From: an uncultured Clostridia bacterium
GTDB lineage: Bacteria; Bacillota; Clostridia; TANB77; CAG-508
DNA: 45,779 bases
Direction: 5' to 3'
Assembly: GCA_944387435.1 (NCBI GenBank)
Contig: CALXEW010000014.1
Span: forward strand, 1-45,779
The translations under genes were made by a program, and so were the position numbers. Each line of letters starts with the position of its first letter. The first letter of the stretch is position 1. This document shows, one piece after another, positions 7,852-15,437 of the stretch. The notes beneath the pieces are model-generated. The model was not told where the DNA came from, did no database searches, and saw only the letters and a program-made list of their open reading frames with translations.

Positions 7852-9210
7852 TTATCTTAAAGTAAGAACACTGACACATTCAATATGTTTACTAAATGGA
7901 AACATATCAACAGGCCTTATCGTTTTAATTTCATATTTTTCTTCTAACTTTGCTAGGTCTCTTACTAATGTTGCAGGGTTACAACTAATATATACCATTT
8001 TCTTAGGGCTTACTTTTAATATATTTTCTATACTTTTGTTGTCTAGTCCTTTTCTTGGAGGATCTATCATTATAACATCTGGTATTACTTTTTTATTGTT
8101 TATTAAATCATCTAATATTAATTCTACATCTCCTGCAATAAACTCTGTATTATCTACTTTATTTAATTTGGCATTTTCTTTAGCATCTTCTATTGCTTCT
8201 TCTACAATTTCTATTCCATAAACCTTTTTTGCGTATTTTGCCATAAATAGTGATATTGTGCCTATTCCACAATATAAGTCAAAAACAACCTCATCTTTAG
8301 AAATTTCTGCCGCTTCTACTCCGATATTATATAACTTCTCTGCTTGAACAGGATTTACTTGGTAAAAAGATAATGGTGATATTTTAAACTCATAATCTCC
8401 TAAAACATCTTTTATATAACCGTTTCCATATAAATTAATATTTTCTTTTCCCATAATAACATTAGTATTTTTAATGTTAACATTTTTAACTATTGATTTT
8501 ACATTTGGAAACTTTTCTAAAACTTCTTTTACTAATTCATCCTCTTTAGGAATTTCTTTCCCGTTTATTACAATTACTAGCATTACTTCATTTGATTTAA
8601 TTCCAACCTTAGTTACAATATGTCTAACCAAACCTTTTCTAGTATTTTCGTCATAAACGGAAATTTTATTTTCTTTAATAAACTCCAATACAAATCTTGC
8701 TAATTCTTGGCTTTCGTTATTTTGAATTAAGCACTCTTTTATTGGAATTATCTCATGTGTTCTATTTGCAAAAACACCAATTACAGGATTTCCTTCTTTA
8801 TCTAGTCCTACTGGATATTGTGCTTTGTTTCTATAAAAGTATGGATTTTCCATACCAACTGTCTCTTCTACTTCTATTTTATTTTTTAAAGTTTTATTTA
8901 CTAAACTTTGAACTGCGTTTTGTTTCATTCTAAGCGTTTCTTCATATTTTATATGTCTTAAGTCACAGCCACCACAACGTTTATAGGTTTCACAATCACT
9001 TGCTTTTCTATGTTCTGATGATTTTATTATCTCTAATACTTTCCCAAATGCATGTGATTTTAATACCTTTACTATCAAAACTTTAACATTTTCACCTTTT
9101 ATGCAATTTGGAATAAATATTGTAAATCCATCTATTTTTGCAATTCCTTCTCCTTCAAAACCATTATCTATTATATCTACTATATATTCTTTATTTTTTT
9201 CTACCGGCAT
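7852..9210 (-). CDS. rlmD: 23S rRNA (uracil-C5)-methyltransferase, RlmD/RumA family
   Basis: Methylates a uracil of 23S rRNA (or a related RNA target) using SAM. The 452-aa protein has an N-terminal TRAM domain (about residues 5-60) and a 4Fe-4S cysteine cluster, C73, C79, C82 (CETYKRCGGC) plus the Cys in IKECLIQ. The Rossmann methyltransferase domain has FDLYCGIGTISLF, the motif IDPPRKGLD, and the catalytic Cys in YISCNPATLVRDL. GGAG precedes the ATG. It lies 9 nt after the flavodoxin-like gene, so the two are probably co-transcribed. Firmicutes often carry several paralogues, so the exact target base is uncertain. Confidence 0.93.
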   Translation of the reverse strand: MPVEKNKEYIVDIIDNGFEGEGIAKIDGFTIFIPNCIKGENVKVLIVKVLKSHAFGKVLEIIKSSEHRKASDCETYKRCGGCDLRHIKYEETLRMKQNAVQSLVNKTLKNKIEVEETVGMENPYFYRNKAQYPVGLDKEGNPVIGVFANRTHEIIPIKECLIQNNESQELARFVLEFIKENKISVYDENTRKGLVRHIVTKVGIKSNEVMLVIVINGKEIPKEDELVKEVLEKFPNVKSIVKNVNIKNTNVIMGKENINLYGNGYIKDVLGDYEFKISPLSFYQVNPVQAEKLYNIGVEAAEISKDEVVFDLYCGIGTISLFMAKYAKKVYGIEIVEEAIEDAKENAKLNKVDNTEFIAGDVELILDDLINNKKVIPDVIMIDPPRKGLDNKSIENILKVSPKKMVYISCNPATLVRDLAKLEEKYEIKTIRPVDMFPFSKHIECVSVLTLR

Positions 9211-9219
9211 TTTTCTCTC

Positions 9220-9711
9220 CTACTTTTCTATATAATCTATCATTTCATCTAAATTCTTAGAATCCACAAAGCTAGCACCTTCATTAAAGAGCCTAATTAG
9301 TTCTTCACTGCCTTCTTTTCCTTTATTATTTTTTTCTAAAACATTTCCTACTATTTTTACAATAAACTTCTTATATCCTTTTAGTTTTCCAAAATTAATT
9401 CCACCTCTTAGATAAAACAGTTTATCATTTTCTAAACCATTTGACTTTATTAAAGTTTCTATATAATTATCATCTTTAGGAAAAGCTCCAACAGCTCCAT
9501 AGCACTTTACTTTATACTTGTTTCTTACTTTATTTATACCTTTAATTACACCTGCACATATCCAAGCTAAATACACTATCTCATCTTGTTTATTTAATTC
9601 TTTTTTTGCTTCTTTTAATGTATAACAAGTTACATCTATTTTCTTAGATAACATTTCAGCATATTCTTTTGTAAAACCTGTTTCACTATTATATACAATT
9701 GCTTTAATCAA
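9220..9711 (-). CDS. Flavodoxin-like domain protein, TTG start
   Basis: A probable FMN-binding flavodoxin-fold protein of 163 aa. The start (M)IKAIVYNSETGFTKEYAEML has the Thr-rich phosphate loop (NSETGFT) of flavodoxins, followed by alternating strands and helices. I choose the TTG at 9709-9711 because GGGAGGAG lies 7 nt upstream and the flavodoxin strand begins immediately after it; a longer ATG start at 9744 would make the ribosome binding site coding. The redox partner is unknown. It is directly upstream of rlmD. Confidence 0.8.
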   Translation of the reverse strand: MIKAIVYNSETGFTKEYAEMLSKKIDVTCYTLKEAKKELNKQDEIVYLAWICAGVIKGINKVRNKYKVKCYGAVGAFPKDDNYIETLIKSNGLENDKLFYLRGGINFGKLKGYKKFIVKIVGNVLEKNNKGKEGSEELIRLFNEGASFVDSKNLDEMIDYIEK

Positions 9712-9756
9712 AATAATCTCCTCCCTACCTTTATATAATAACATAAATGCATAAAT

Positions 9757-9785
9757 GAGACAAATAAGGTTTCCCTTATTGTCTC
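9757..9785. repeat. REP-like palindrome GAGACAA...TTGTCTC
   Basis: GAGACAAATAAGG and CCTTATTGTCTC pair with one bulged base around a short loop. The element supplies the last codons (Val-Arg-Gln) and stop of the adjacent TVP38-like gene. It matches each half of the REPIN-like pair at 28117-28201. Confidence 0.65.
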
Positions 9786-10501
9786 ACATTATCTATTATT
9801 TCTTTTGTTAATTTTGTTTTATCTCTTTTTTCTGCAATAAAGATTACTATTCCTACTAGTAAAAATGTTAAAGCATATAAAGCTATACCCATTTTCCAAT
9901 TTCCTTCTACTATACTAGAACCTGCAACAGTAGAAGAAATCATAGATGGAATTCTTGCAAATGTTGAGATAGCTATAAACCTTAATGGTTTTATTGGAAG
10001 TAATCCTCCAATATACACCAATAAATCCTTTGGTGTTCCTGGAATTAGAAATAGAATTAACAATATATATTCTACTTTTTTAGAATTTTTAAATAACTTA
10101 CTATTTTCTAGTTTTTTTATTTTTTCCTCACTACATACTCCATATACAAAGCTTTTTCCTAATTTCCTTACTGCAAAAAATATTAATGTTGTTATTAAGA
10201 ATACTGATATTATTAAAAATATAGAACCTCCTATTGGACCATAGCACATTCCTGCTAATATTTCTATCGGCTCTCCTGGAAGTATTGGAAGTAATATTTG
10301 CACTCCTTGTAATCCTAATAAAATTAGCATTCCCGTAATTCCTGAAGATTGTATTTGTTCTTTAAATTCTTCTCTTCCTTGCTCATCAAATAACTTTTTT
10401 GCCATTGGAAACAAGTATATTGTTAAAGCAATTAAAAGTAAAATTGCAATTATTAACACTACTATTTTCAATATTTTATATTTCTTCTTATCTTTACTCA
10501 A
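9776..10501 (-). CDS. TVP38/TMEM64-family (VTT/DedA-like) membrane protein
   Basis: An integral membrane protein of 241 aa with about six hydrophobic segments, the first at residues 12-33. Characteristic VTT motifs are LPGEPIEILAGMCYGPIGG, IPGTPKDLLVYIGGLLPIK and FARIPSMISSTVAGSSI. The family is implicated in lipid scrambling or membrane homeostasis; the bacterial substrate is unclear. The start is a TTG at 10499-10501 with GGAG 9 nt upstream. Its C-terminal tail is encoded by a REP-like palindrome, so the repeat has probably replaced the original 3' end. Confidence 0.88.
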   Translation of the reverse strand: MSKDKKKYKILKIVVLIIAILLLIALTIYLFPMAKKLFDEQGREEFKEQIQSSGITGMLILLGLQGVQILLPILPGEPIEILAGMCYGPIGGSIFLIISVFLITTLIFFAVRKLGKSFVYGVCSEEKIKKLENSKLFKNSKKVEYILLILFLIPGTPKDLLVYIGGLLPIKPLRFIAISTFARIPSMISSTVAGSSIVEGNWKMGIALYALTFLLVGIVIFIAEKRDKTKLTKEIIDNVRQ

Positions 10502-10588
10502 AATTTATATCTCCTTTGTTATTATCAAACTAGATAACATTATATCATATAATATAAATATTGCAAATAACAGTATATTATTTCCTAT

Positions 10589-11272
10589 TTAATCACTTTT
10601 TTTGCAATATATTTTACAAGAAATCTTATAAGATATATATAACATAAATATTGTAGTAATTATTAATATAATTAGTCCATAATTTGATAAGAATGTATTT
10701 AAACTATCTAAGTCTAATCCTATATTAAAATGTGAAAATAAGAATACTGCTCCTGTAATAATTGCAACTATTAAGAATATAAGTATAAACATTTGTACTC
10801 TTCCTTTTTCTGCTCCCCATTTATATATACTAGGAATCTGAATTGCTTCTACCAAAGTAATTCCAAACATTCCTGATAATGTAGTTACAAGTAGACTATG
10901 ATAGTCTATAACTACTTGAAATTCTGGATTTATATTCATCATTATATAATTAACTAGTATTGTAAGTATTACTCCTATTATTCCTCCTAATATCATAGAA
11001 CTTACTACTAATATATACTTTTCTTTTACCACTTCTTTTCTATTAGTTGGAAATGATAATATAAAGTTATCTGCTTTGGCTATTTCATCATAATTAAATG
11101 TAGATAACACAATCATTCCCATTGCTGTTGATACTGCAATAGGCAAAAACTGAATCATTCCTTTATTGAAAGCACTAAATATTGCAAGAAAAGCAATTAT
11201 TATTAAAAGTGATTGCTTATAGCTTGCTAAGTTTAACAAATCCTTTTTTAGTAAACCTTTTATCACACTCAT
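10589..11272 (-). CDS. ABC-2 type transporter permease
   Basis: A 227-aa membrane protein starting MSVIKGLLKKDLLNLASYKQS, with about six transmembrane segments and the ABC2_membrane_5-like pattern (cytoplasmic LLKKDLLNL, then paired helices). It should form the membrane part of an exporter with the adjacent ATPase. GGGGGAT lies upstream, overlapping the end of the ATPase gene, whose stop is one base from this ATG. It is the last gene of the GntR-ATPase-permease operon; YtrA-type operons of this shape usually respond to cell-envelope antibiotics, but the ligand here is unknown. Confidence 0.85.
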   Translation of the reverse strand: MSVIKGLLKKDLLNLASYKQSLLIIIAFLAIFSAFNKGMIQFLPIAVSTAMGMIVLSTFNYDEIAKADNFILSFPTNRKEVVKEKYILVVSSMILGGIIGVILTILVNYIMMNINPEFQVVIDYHSLLVTTLSGMFGITLVEAIQIPSIYKWGAEKGRVQMFILIFLIVAIITGAVFLFSHFNIGLDLDSLNTFLSNYGLIILIITTIFMLYISYKISCKIYCKKSD

Positions 11273-11273
11273 T

Positions 11274-12132
11274 CTATTTATCCCCCTTCAAATAAAATAA
11301 CATTATATCTTCTATATTAGGTTTATCTATTATACTGTTTCTATATTTATTTCTAAATCTTTCTTTATTTTCTACTAATATCTCATATTGATATTTTCCT
11401 TTTTTATATGAAATATAGTCACTTCTATCAAATTTTTCAAATTCTTCTTTTGAAGTTTTAACAATCCCATAGTTTTCTAATATTTCTTCTGTTTCTTTGT
11501 AAAAAACAACACTTCCATTATCTATTAAAATAATGTAATCTGCAATATGTTCTAAATCACTTGTTATATGTGTAGAAATAAGTATAGCCCTTTTTTCATC
11601 TTCTTCTATATAACCTCTAAATATATCTAATATTTCATTTCTAACAACTGGATCTAATCCACTTGTTGGTTCATCCAAAATTAATATCTTAGGACTGTGT
11701 GCCATTGCAGTTGCTATTTTTAGTTTCATTTTCATTCCACTTGAAAAATCTTTTATCATTTTATTATCTGGTAAATTAAACGTTTTTAAATAATTAAAGA
11801 ATTTTTCTCTATTCCAGTTTTTATAAATATCTTTCATTACAGAATTTATATTTTTTGCTGTTAGATATTCTGATAGAAAACTGTCATCTAACACTACTCC
11901 TATTTCTTCTTTTATTTCTTTTTCTGACTTCTTTATATCTTTACCAAATATTTTTACCTCTCCATCTGAATTTATAATATTTAGTATTGATTTTATTGTT
12001 GTAGTTTTTCCGTGCTCCATTTTCTCCAATTAAGCCTACTATACAACCTTCATGAACATTAAAACTTATATTTTTTAATGAAAAGTCCTTATATTTTTTA
12101 GATAAGTTTTTAACTTCTATTGCTTCTTTCAT
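11274..12132 (-). CDS. ABC transporter ATP-binding protein with +1 frameshift at CGG codon 41 (YtrB-like)
   Basis: A 285-aa ATPase once the frame is repaired (859 nt = 3n+1). The first frame starts MKEAIEVKNLSKKYKDFSLK and reaches the Walker A site as GLIGENGA-CGG; the second frame continues at the overlapping GGA as GKTTTIKSIL, giving the canonical GENGAGKTTT. The signature is FSSGMKMKLKIA and the Walker B is ILILDEPTSGLDP. The extra base is 12012 (C on the coding strand). Without a shift the protein ends soon after Walker A, so the transporter would be dead. The gene starts directly at the end of the GntR gene and is followed by its permease. It may be a real +1 frameshift gene, a pseudogene, or a sequencing error. 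Confidence 0.85.
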
Positions 12133-12510
12133 TTATTTATCCTCCTCAAATATAATTTTAAATATTTCTTTAACATCTTCATTACTTATATCTGCAACAA
12201 GAGCTATATCTTTTATTTTTTCTACATACCCTTGAATTTCTTTTAGTTTTTCTTCTCTTAATAATTCTAAGTTTTTAGGTGTAACAAAACTTCCTTTTCC
12301 TTGAACTGTTTTTATAAATCCTTCTTCTTCCAACTCATCATAAGCTTTTTTTACTGTTAAAAAGCTTATTTTTAATTCATTTGCTAATCCTCTAACAGAC
12401 GGAAGCATTTCCTCTTCTTTTAGCTCATTTGAAAATATTGCTTGCTTTATTGCTTGTGTTATTTGTTCATATAAAGGTACGCTACTACTATTGCTTATAA
12501 TAATATTCAT
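12133..12510 (-). CDS. GntR-family transcriptional regulator (YtrA subfamily)
   Basis: A 125-aa regulator with an N-terminal winged helix-turn-helix (VPLYEQITQAIKQAIFSNEL, then LPSVRGLANELKISFLTVKKAYDELEEEGFI and GKGSFV) and only a short C-terminal helical tail, the size of the YtrA subfamily. These repress their own operon with ABC transporter genes until an inducer, usually a cell-wall antibiotic, is present. AGGAGGAG precedes the ATG. A palindrome CTGTTAT-N9-ATAACAG lies over the -10 region just upstream, a likely self-operator. It is first in the operon. Confidence 0.92.
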   Translation of the reverse strand: MNIIISNSSSVPLYEQITQAIKQAIFSNELKEEEMLPSVRGLANELKISFLTVKKAYDELEEEGFIKTVQGKGSFVTPKNLELLREEKLKEIQGYVEKIKDIALVADISNEDVKEIFKIIFEEDK

Positions 12511-12525
12511 ATTCTCCTCCTTTAA

Positions 12526-12548
12526 CTGTTATGCGTATAATATAACAG
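12526..12548. promoter_or_regulatory. Palindromic operator of the GntR-ABC operon
   Basis: The arms CTGTTAT (12526-12532) and ATAACAG (12542-12548) are perfect inverted repeats around 9 nt. They overlap the -10 hexamer and the expected start site. Binding by the GntR protein is inferred from position. Confidence 0.65.
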
Positions 12549-12565
12549 TATATAACATTTGTCAA
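12537..12565 (-). promoter_or_regulatory. Sigma-A promoter of the GntR-ABC operon
   Basis: Consensus TTGACA (12565-12560) and TATTAT (12542-12537) with a 17-nt spacer. One of the strongest promoters in the window, consistent with a repressed operon. Confidence 0.75.
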
Positions 12566-12581
12566 TAGTTTTTATAAATAT

Positions 12582-12609
12582 TTGAAAAAAATTAATTTAA
12601 TGCTATAAT
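12582..12609 (+). promoter_or_regulatory. Probable sigma-A promoter of the membrane protein at 12722
   Basis: TTGAAA (12582-12587) and TATAAT (12604-12609) with a 16-nt spacer, back to back with the GntR operon promoter. It leaves a leader of roughly 105 nt. Confidence 0.55.
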
Positions 12610-12721
12610 TTCTAAGTAATTTTTGTTTATATATTCTTAAAACTAATTAGTTTAAGGAGTATTCTCTAACTTATGCATTATTTCTTTTTAAACAATTTCA
12701 CTACTAAGGTTGGAGGTAACT

Positions 12722-13069
12722 ATGTTAAGGCAATTGGCTCCATGGATACTTATTATGATAATAAGTACTATTTTGTCTGATGTATTTGGGCTATGCACAC
12801 AATTTATTAACTTTTGGTACCTAAGTATTTGTATTTCTTTGTATACCATCATTTATAATGGCAGCATTTGGTCCAAAAACAATAAAATCAACCTATCCTA
12901 TGGAGATTATGACTTTTATTACATCATACAGTATGTAATTATTTTCTTTGTAATAATGCTTATCACTTTTATAATCTCTTACATTTTAGGCATTGATTTC
13001 TTCGTTGCACATGCTTTTGTATATCTTGGGGAAATCTTAAATTATAGTCCCCTAGAAATGCAAAGTTAA
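12722..13069 (+). CDS. Small integral membrane protein of unknown function
   Basis: A 115-aa protein with about three hydrophobic segments (near residues 5-25, 30-45 and 70-95). I do not recognise a family. The ATG at 12722 is chosen because TTGGAGG lies 5 nt upstream; the in-frame TTG at 12710 is part of that ribosome binding site. It is the only plus-strand gene in this area, has its own promoter, and ends in a perfect 16-bp terminator hairpin. It lies at the left end of a region with an IS relic and a decayed integrase, so it may be acquired. Confidence 0.65.
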   Translation: MLRQLAPWILIMIISTILSDVFGLCTQFINFWYLSICISLYTIIYNGSIWSKNNKINLSYGDYDFYYIIQYVIIFFVIMLITFIISYILGIDFFVAHAFVYLGEILNYSPLEMQS

Positions 13070-13094
13070 AATTTACATTATTCAAAAGAAACCT

Positions 13095-13136
13095 AAAAAG
13101 ACAGACCATTATCTCAAAAAAATGGTCTGTCTTTTT
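13095..13136 (+). terminator. Intrinsic terminator after the membrane protein gene
   Basis: A perfect 16-bp stem (AAAAAGACAGACCATT / AATGGTCTGTCTTTTT) with a 10-nt loop, ending in a U tract. It is a bidirectional shape. Confidence 0.9.
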
Positions 13137-13176
13137 AATTTTTTGTACACTGATTTCTCCTGTTTTATACTGGGTT

Positions 13177-13281
13177 ATGAAAGAAAAAAATAGTTTAGCA
13201 CATAGTATTTGGAATTGTAAATATCATATAGTATTTGCACCAAAATATAAAATGTATGAAGTACAAATAATCTTAAAATAA
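13177..13281 (+). pseudogene. IS200/IS605-family TnpA transposase relic (first ~24 codons preserved)
   Basis: The frame reads MKEKNSLAHSIWNCKYHIVF then APKYK before losing similarity and stopping at codon 35. The stretch WNCKYHIVFAPKYR is the hallmark start of IS200-like TnpA transposases, which are normally about 130-155 aa, so only the 5' end survives. No HUH motif remains. It lies between the membrane protein terminator and pilin-like gene 1. The following 170 nt to 13453 hold nothing I can support apart from weak AT-rich inverted repeats. Confidence 0.75.
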
Positions 13282-13453
13282 GAATACAGAATTTTATACA
13301 TTTTTATCTTAACATTTTTCTATACTTTTATTTACATTCAGCATTTAATTTGATTTTTTCTATTTTTTGCAAACTCTTTATATTATTTTTTATATATAGT
13401 ATAGAAGTAATTAATTTCCTATACTTTAAAAACTGTAGTTTCTTTTTCCAATA

Positions 13454-14767
13454 TTATTCTTTTATCAATTCTAATATTTTTTCTTCATTTAAGGTCTCGT
13501 CTTTTGTTACTTTTGTTATTACCCCGTTTTCTTCATTTGTTCCAATTCCTTCTATAATATTATTATAAATACAATTTTCTACTATTCCATTATTTTCATT
13601 GACTCCCACGATGGCTCCACATTTTTCCAAACTTAGTACTGTGTTTTCAATAACTGAAATCTCTCCCAAATCATAACATTGAGAAACTTGAGCTAAACTT
13701 TTATTTCTTCCACATATTCCTCCTCCCGCTCCTTCTGCAAACTTGGAATATACATAAATTTCTCCTTTGTTATAACAATTTTGAATTAAACCATAATTAT
13801 TTGCACATATTCCTCCTCCGTAATTAGCTCCTAAAAATCCTTCTTCTCCTGGCTCTTCTCCTTCATTTTTACTTTGAACATTAACATTGCTTGAGCAAAG
13901 TGTTATATTGCTAGTATCTTCACTGTTTATTCCAACAATTCCTCCAACATATGCCCCTCCCAAATCTGTATGGTTTCCTTTTATATTTCCTGAAACTGAA
14001 CAGTTTTCTACTGTATTATGATTTAGAGCAGTAATACCACCTACTACCGCATAATACTTTCCTTTGACTTCTACATTTAAATCTAGCAACTTCAAATTTT
14101 TAATTACTCCTCTATTTCTATTAAATAATCCAACATTTTGTTCTTCTTCATTAGATATATTAATATATAAATTCTTTATAGTATTATTATTTCCATCAAA
14201 AATACCATAAAAATTATTTGTTTCTTCTATTACCGTTCCTCCTATTGTAATAAAGCCATTTCCTGATGTTAGTAAAGTTTTTAATTCTCCATTGTAACCA
14301 TATTGTCCATAATCAGTTCTTAATGGATTTACATATGATTTATCAGAATTAAAATCTAAGCTTAACCCCAATTCCACATATTGGTTTTGATAAAGGTTTA
14401 TACCTTTTGTTACATTATCAGCAAAAACAACTAAATCTTCTATGCTATTTATAACAAAAGGATCTTGCTCTGTTCCACTTCCTTCAAGTACTCCTGGATT
14501 ACTATCATCAACTTGTCTTACGTCTCCAGTTGCATTATATAAATAATCTTCATAACCACTTAATAAATTTGCCTCATTTGATTGTGCATTTTCCGTCTCT
14601 TCTTTTGCTTTTTGTGCCTGGGTTAATATTCCATTTTCTCCTGTTAACATTGCTATTGATACTCCGGCTAGTATTAAAAGCACAATTATAGTTATTACAA
14701 GTGCAATTAATGTAATTCCTTGTTCTTTTCTTTTAAATTTTTCTTTTAATGTTTTCTTGTTTTTCAT
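13454..14767 (-). CDS. Pilin-like protein with type IV prepilin N-terminus and GLUG-type repeats
   Basis: A 437-aa surface protein. The N-terminus has a basic stretch, then GITLIALVITIIVLLILAG (from residue 17), the class III prepilin signal cut by prepilin peptidase, continuing as SIAMLTGENGILTQAQKAK. The rest is Gly/Asn-rich with repeated GGIVG / GGGIC / NCxNxGxI units (about residues 260-410) resembling GLUG beta-helix repeats of adhesins. AAGGAGG precedes the ATG. Transcription seems to start about 240 nt upstream and passes a 20-codon leader ORF and a terminator hairpin. No pilus assembly genes are in the window, so the export partner is unknown. Confidence 0.82.
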   Translation of the reverse strand: MKNKKTLKEKFKRKEQGITLIALVITIIVLLILAGVSIAMLTGENGILTQAQKAKEETENAQSNEANLLSGYEDYLYNATGDVRQVDDSNPGVLEGSGTEQDPFVINSIEDLVVFADNVTKGINLYQNQYVELGLSLDFNSDKSYVNPLRTDYGQYGYNGELKTLLTSGNGFITIGGTVIEETNNFYGIFDGNNNTIKNLYINISNEEEQNVGLFNRNRGVIKNLKLLDLNVEVKGKYYAVVGGITALNHNTVENCSVSGNIKGNHTDLGGAYVGGIVGINSEDTSNITLCSSNVNVQSKNEGEEPGEEGFLGANYGGGICANNYGLIQNCYNKGEIYVYSKFAEGAGGGICGRNKSLAQVSQCYDLGEISVIENTVLSLEKCGAIVGVNENNGIVENCIYNNIIEGIGTNEENGVITKVTKDETLNEEKILELIKE

Positions 14768-14830
14768 TTTTGTATTCCTCCTTCATTTTCTTTTGGTTTT
14801 ATAAAAATAATTTAATAACTTAAAAACACA

Positions 14831-14878
14831 AAAAAGACAGCAATAAAACCTAAAAATAGGTTTTATTACTATCTTTTT
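14831..14878 (-). terminator. Terminator/attenuator hairpin in the pilin-like gene 1 leader
   Basis: The core stem AATAAAACCTA / TAGGTTTTATT (14842-14852 / 14857-14867) has a 4-nt loop, extended by AAAAAGA / TCTTTTT. On the minus strand a U-rich tract follows. It lies between a promoter plus leader ORF and the pilin-like gene, so it either ends a separate small transcript or attenuates the pilin gene. Confidence 0.75.
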
Positions 14879-14913
14879 CATTTATATTTTCTATCTCTTT
14901 ATTTATTAATAAC

Positions 14914-14976
14914 CTACTTGTGTGTGTGTGTATGTGTGTGTACAGCCTCAAGGCTTACAAGTTCTACTGCTTTCAT
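14914..14976 (-). CDS. Candidate 20-aa leader peptide with His-Thr repeats
   Basis: A short frame with a ribosome binding site (AAAGGAA, about 8 nt before the ATG) begins MKAVELVSLEAV and continues with alternating His and Thr, HTHTHTHK, then TAG. The His-Thr run is encoded by a CA microsatellite. A sigma-A promoter lies upstream and a terminator hairpin downstream, the layout of a transcription attenuator. Whether it is translated is unproven, and the CA repeat alone could create the pattern by chance. Confidence 0.4.
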   Translation of the reverse strand: MKAVELVSLEAVHTHTHTHK

Positions 14977-15013
14977 TTTATTATTCCTTTCTCTTTTGTC
15001 TTGCTTTATAGTT

Positions 15014-15042
15014 ATTTTATCAGCTTAAGATATTTTTGTAAA
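15014..15042 (-). promoter_or_regulatory. Promoter of the leader/pilin-like gene 1 unit
   Basis: TTTACA (15042-15037) and TAAAAT (15019-15014) with a 17-nt spacer on the minus strand. Hexamers, spacing and the palindrome 36 nt upstream are the same as at pilin-like gene 2. Confidence 0.7.
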
Positions 15043-15060
15043 TACTTTTTTGTTTTTTAT

Positions 15061-15160
15061 TGTAATTATTTTATAAAAATTTATTTATTAAATAAATTAT
15101 CTAATATATTATTTTTAAACATCTTTAGCTTTTTGTATAAATATTTTCTTTTATATTTTT
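15061..15160. repeat. Duplicated ~100-bp AT-rich upstream module, copy A
   Basis: About 90% identical to 16956-17056. It contains a perfect 21-bp palindrome with arms AATTTATTTA / TAAATAAATT (15078-15098). The offset to the second copy (1895 nt) is the same for the palindrome and for the promoter -35, so promoter and upstream module were duplicated together. Confidence 0.75.
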
Positions 15161-15190
15161 TTTTAAAGAGGAATTATTGGTAAAATGTTA

Positions 15191-15248
15191 GTATAAAAAA
15201 ATAGATAGTAACATTTATAGTTCTATTAATTCTATAAACATTACTATC
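15191..15248 (-). terminator. Terminator of pilin-like gene 2
   Basis: A 17-bp stem with two mismatches (15204-15220 with 15232-15248) and an 11-nt loop; on the minus strand it is followed by a run of seven U. It lies about 190 nt after the stop; the stretch between holds the conserved post-stop sequence described in the findings and otherwise nothing I can identify. Confidence 0.7.
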
Positions 15249-15437
15249 ACTAAGAAAAACTTTAAATATATTTTTAATATTGACTTTGACTACTTTTATA
15301 TTTCTCCAAAAAAATTCACTATATTATCATTAAATCTTTTATATAATAATTTGTAAAAATACTTTCTTTGCACAATTTTTTTGACATTCCTGCTTCTCTG
15401 AACTAACTAAAATGCAGTTTAGATAACAGATATCACA

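Noticed and set aside
12674..12790. A 35-codon ORF (MHYFFLNNFTTKVGG...) overlapping the start of the membrane protein gene
   Set aside because: AAGGAG is 13 nt from its ATG, the peptide is unremarkable, and the downstream ATG has a much better site.
14917..14942. TG/CA microsatellite as a possible sequencing artefact or origin-like element
   Set aside because: Nothing else origin-like is near; it is reported only as part of the leader ORF.
15165..15195. AAAGAGGAATTATTGGTAAA, resembling the integrase start region at 17138, as the remnant of a second integrase
   Set aside because: The similarity is about a dozen bases around a ribosome-binding-like sequence with no coding similarity after it.
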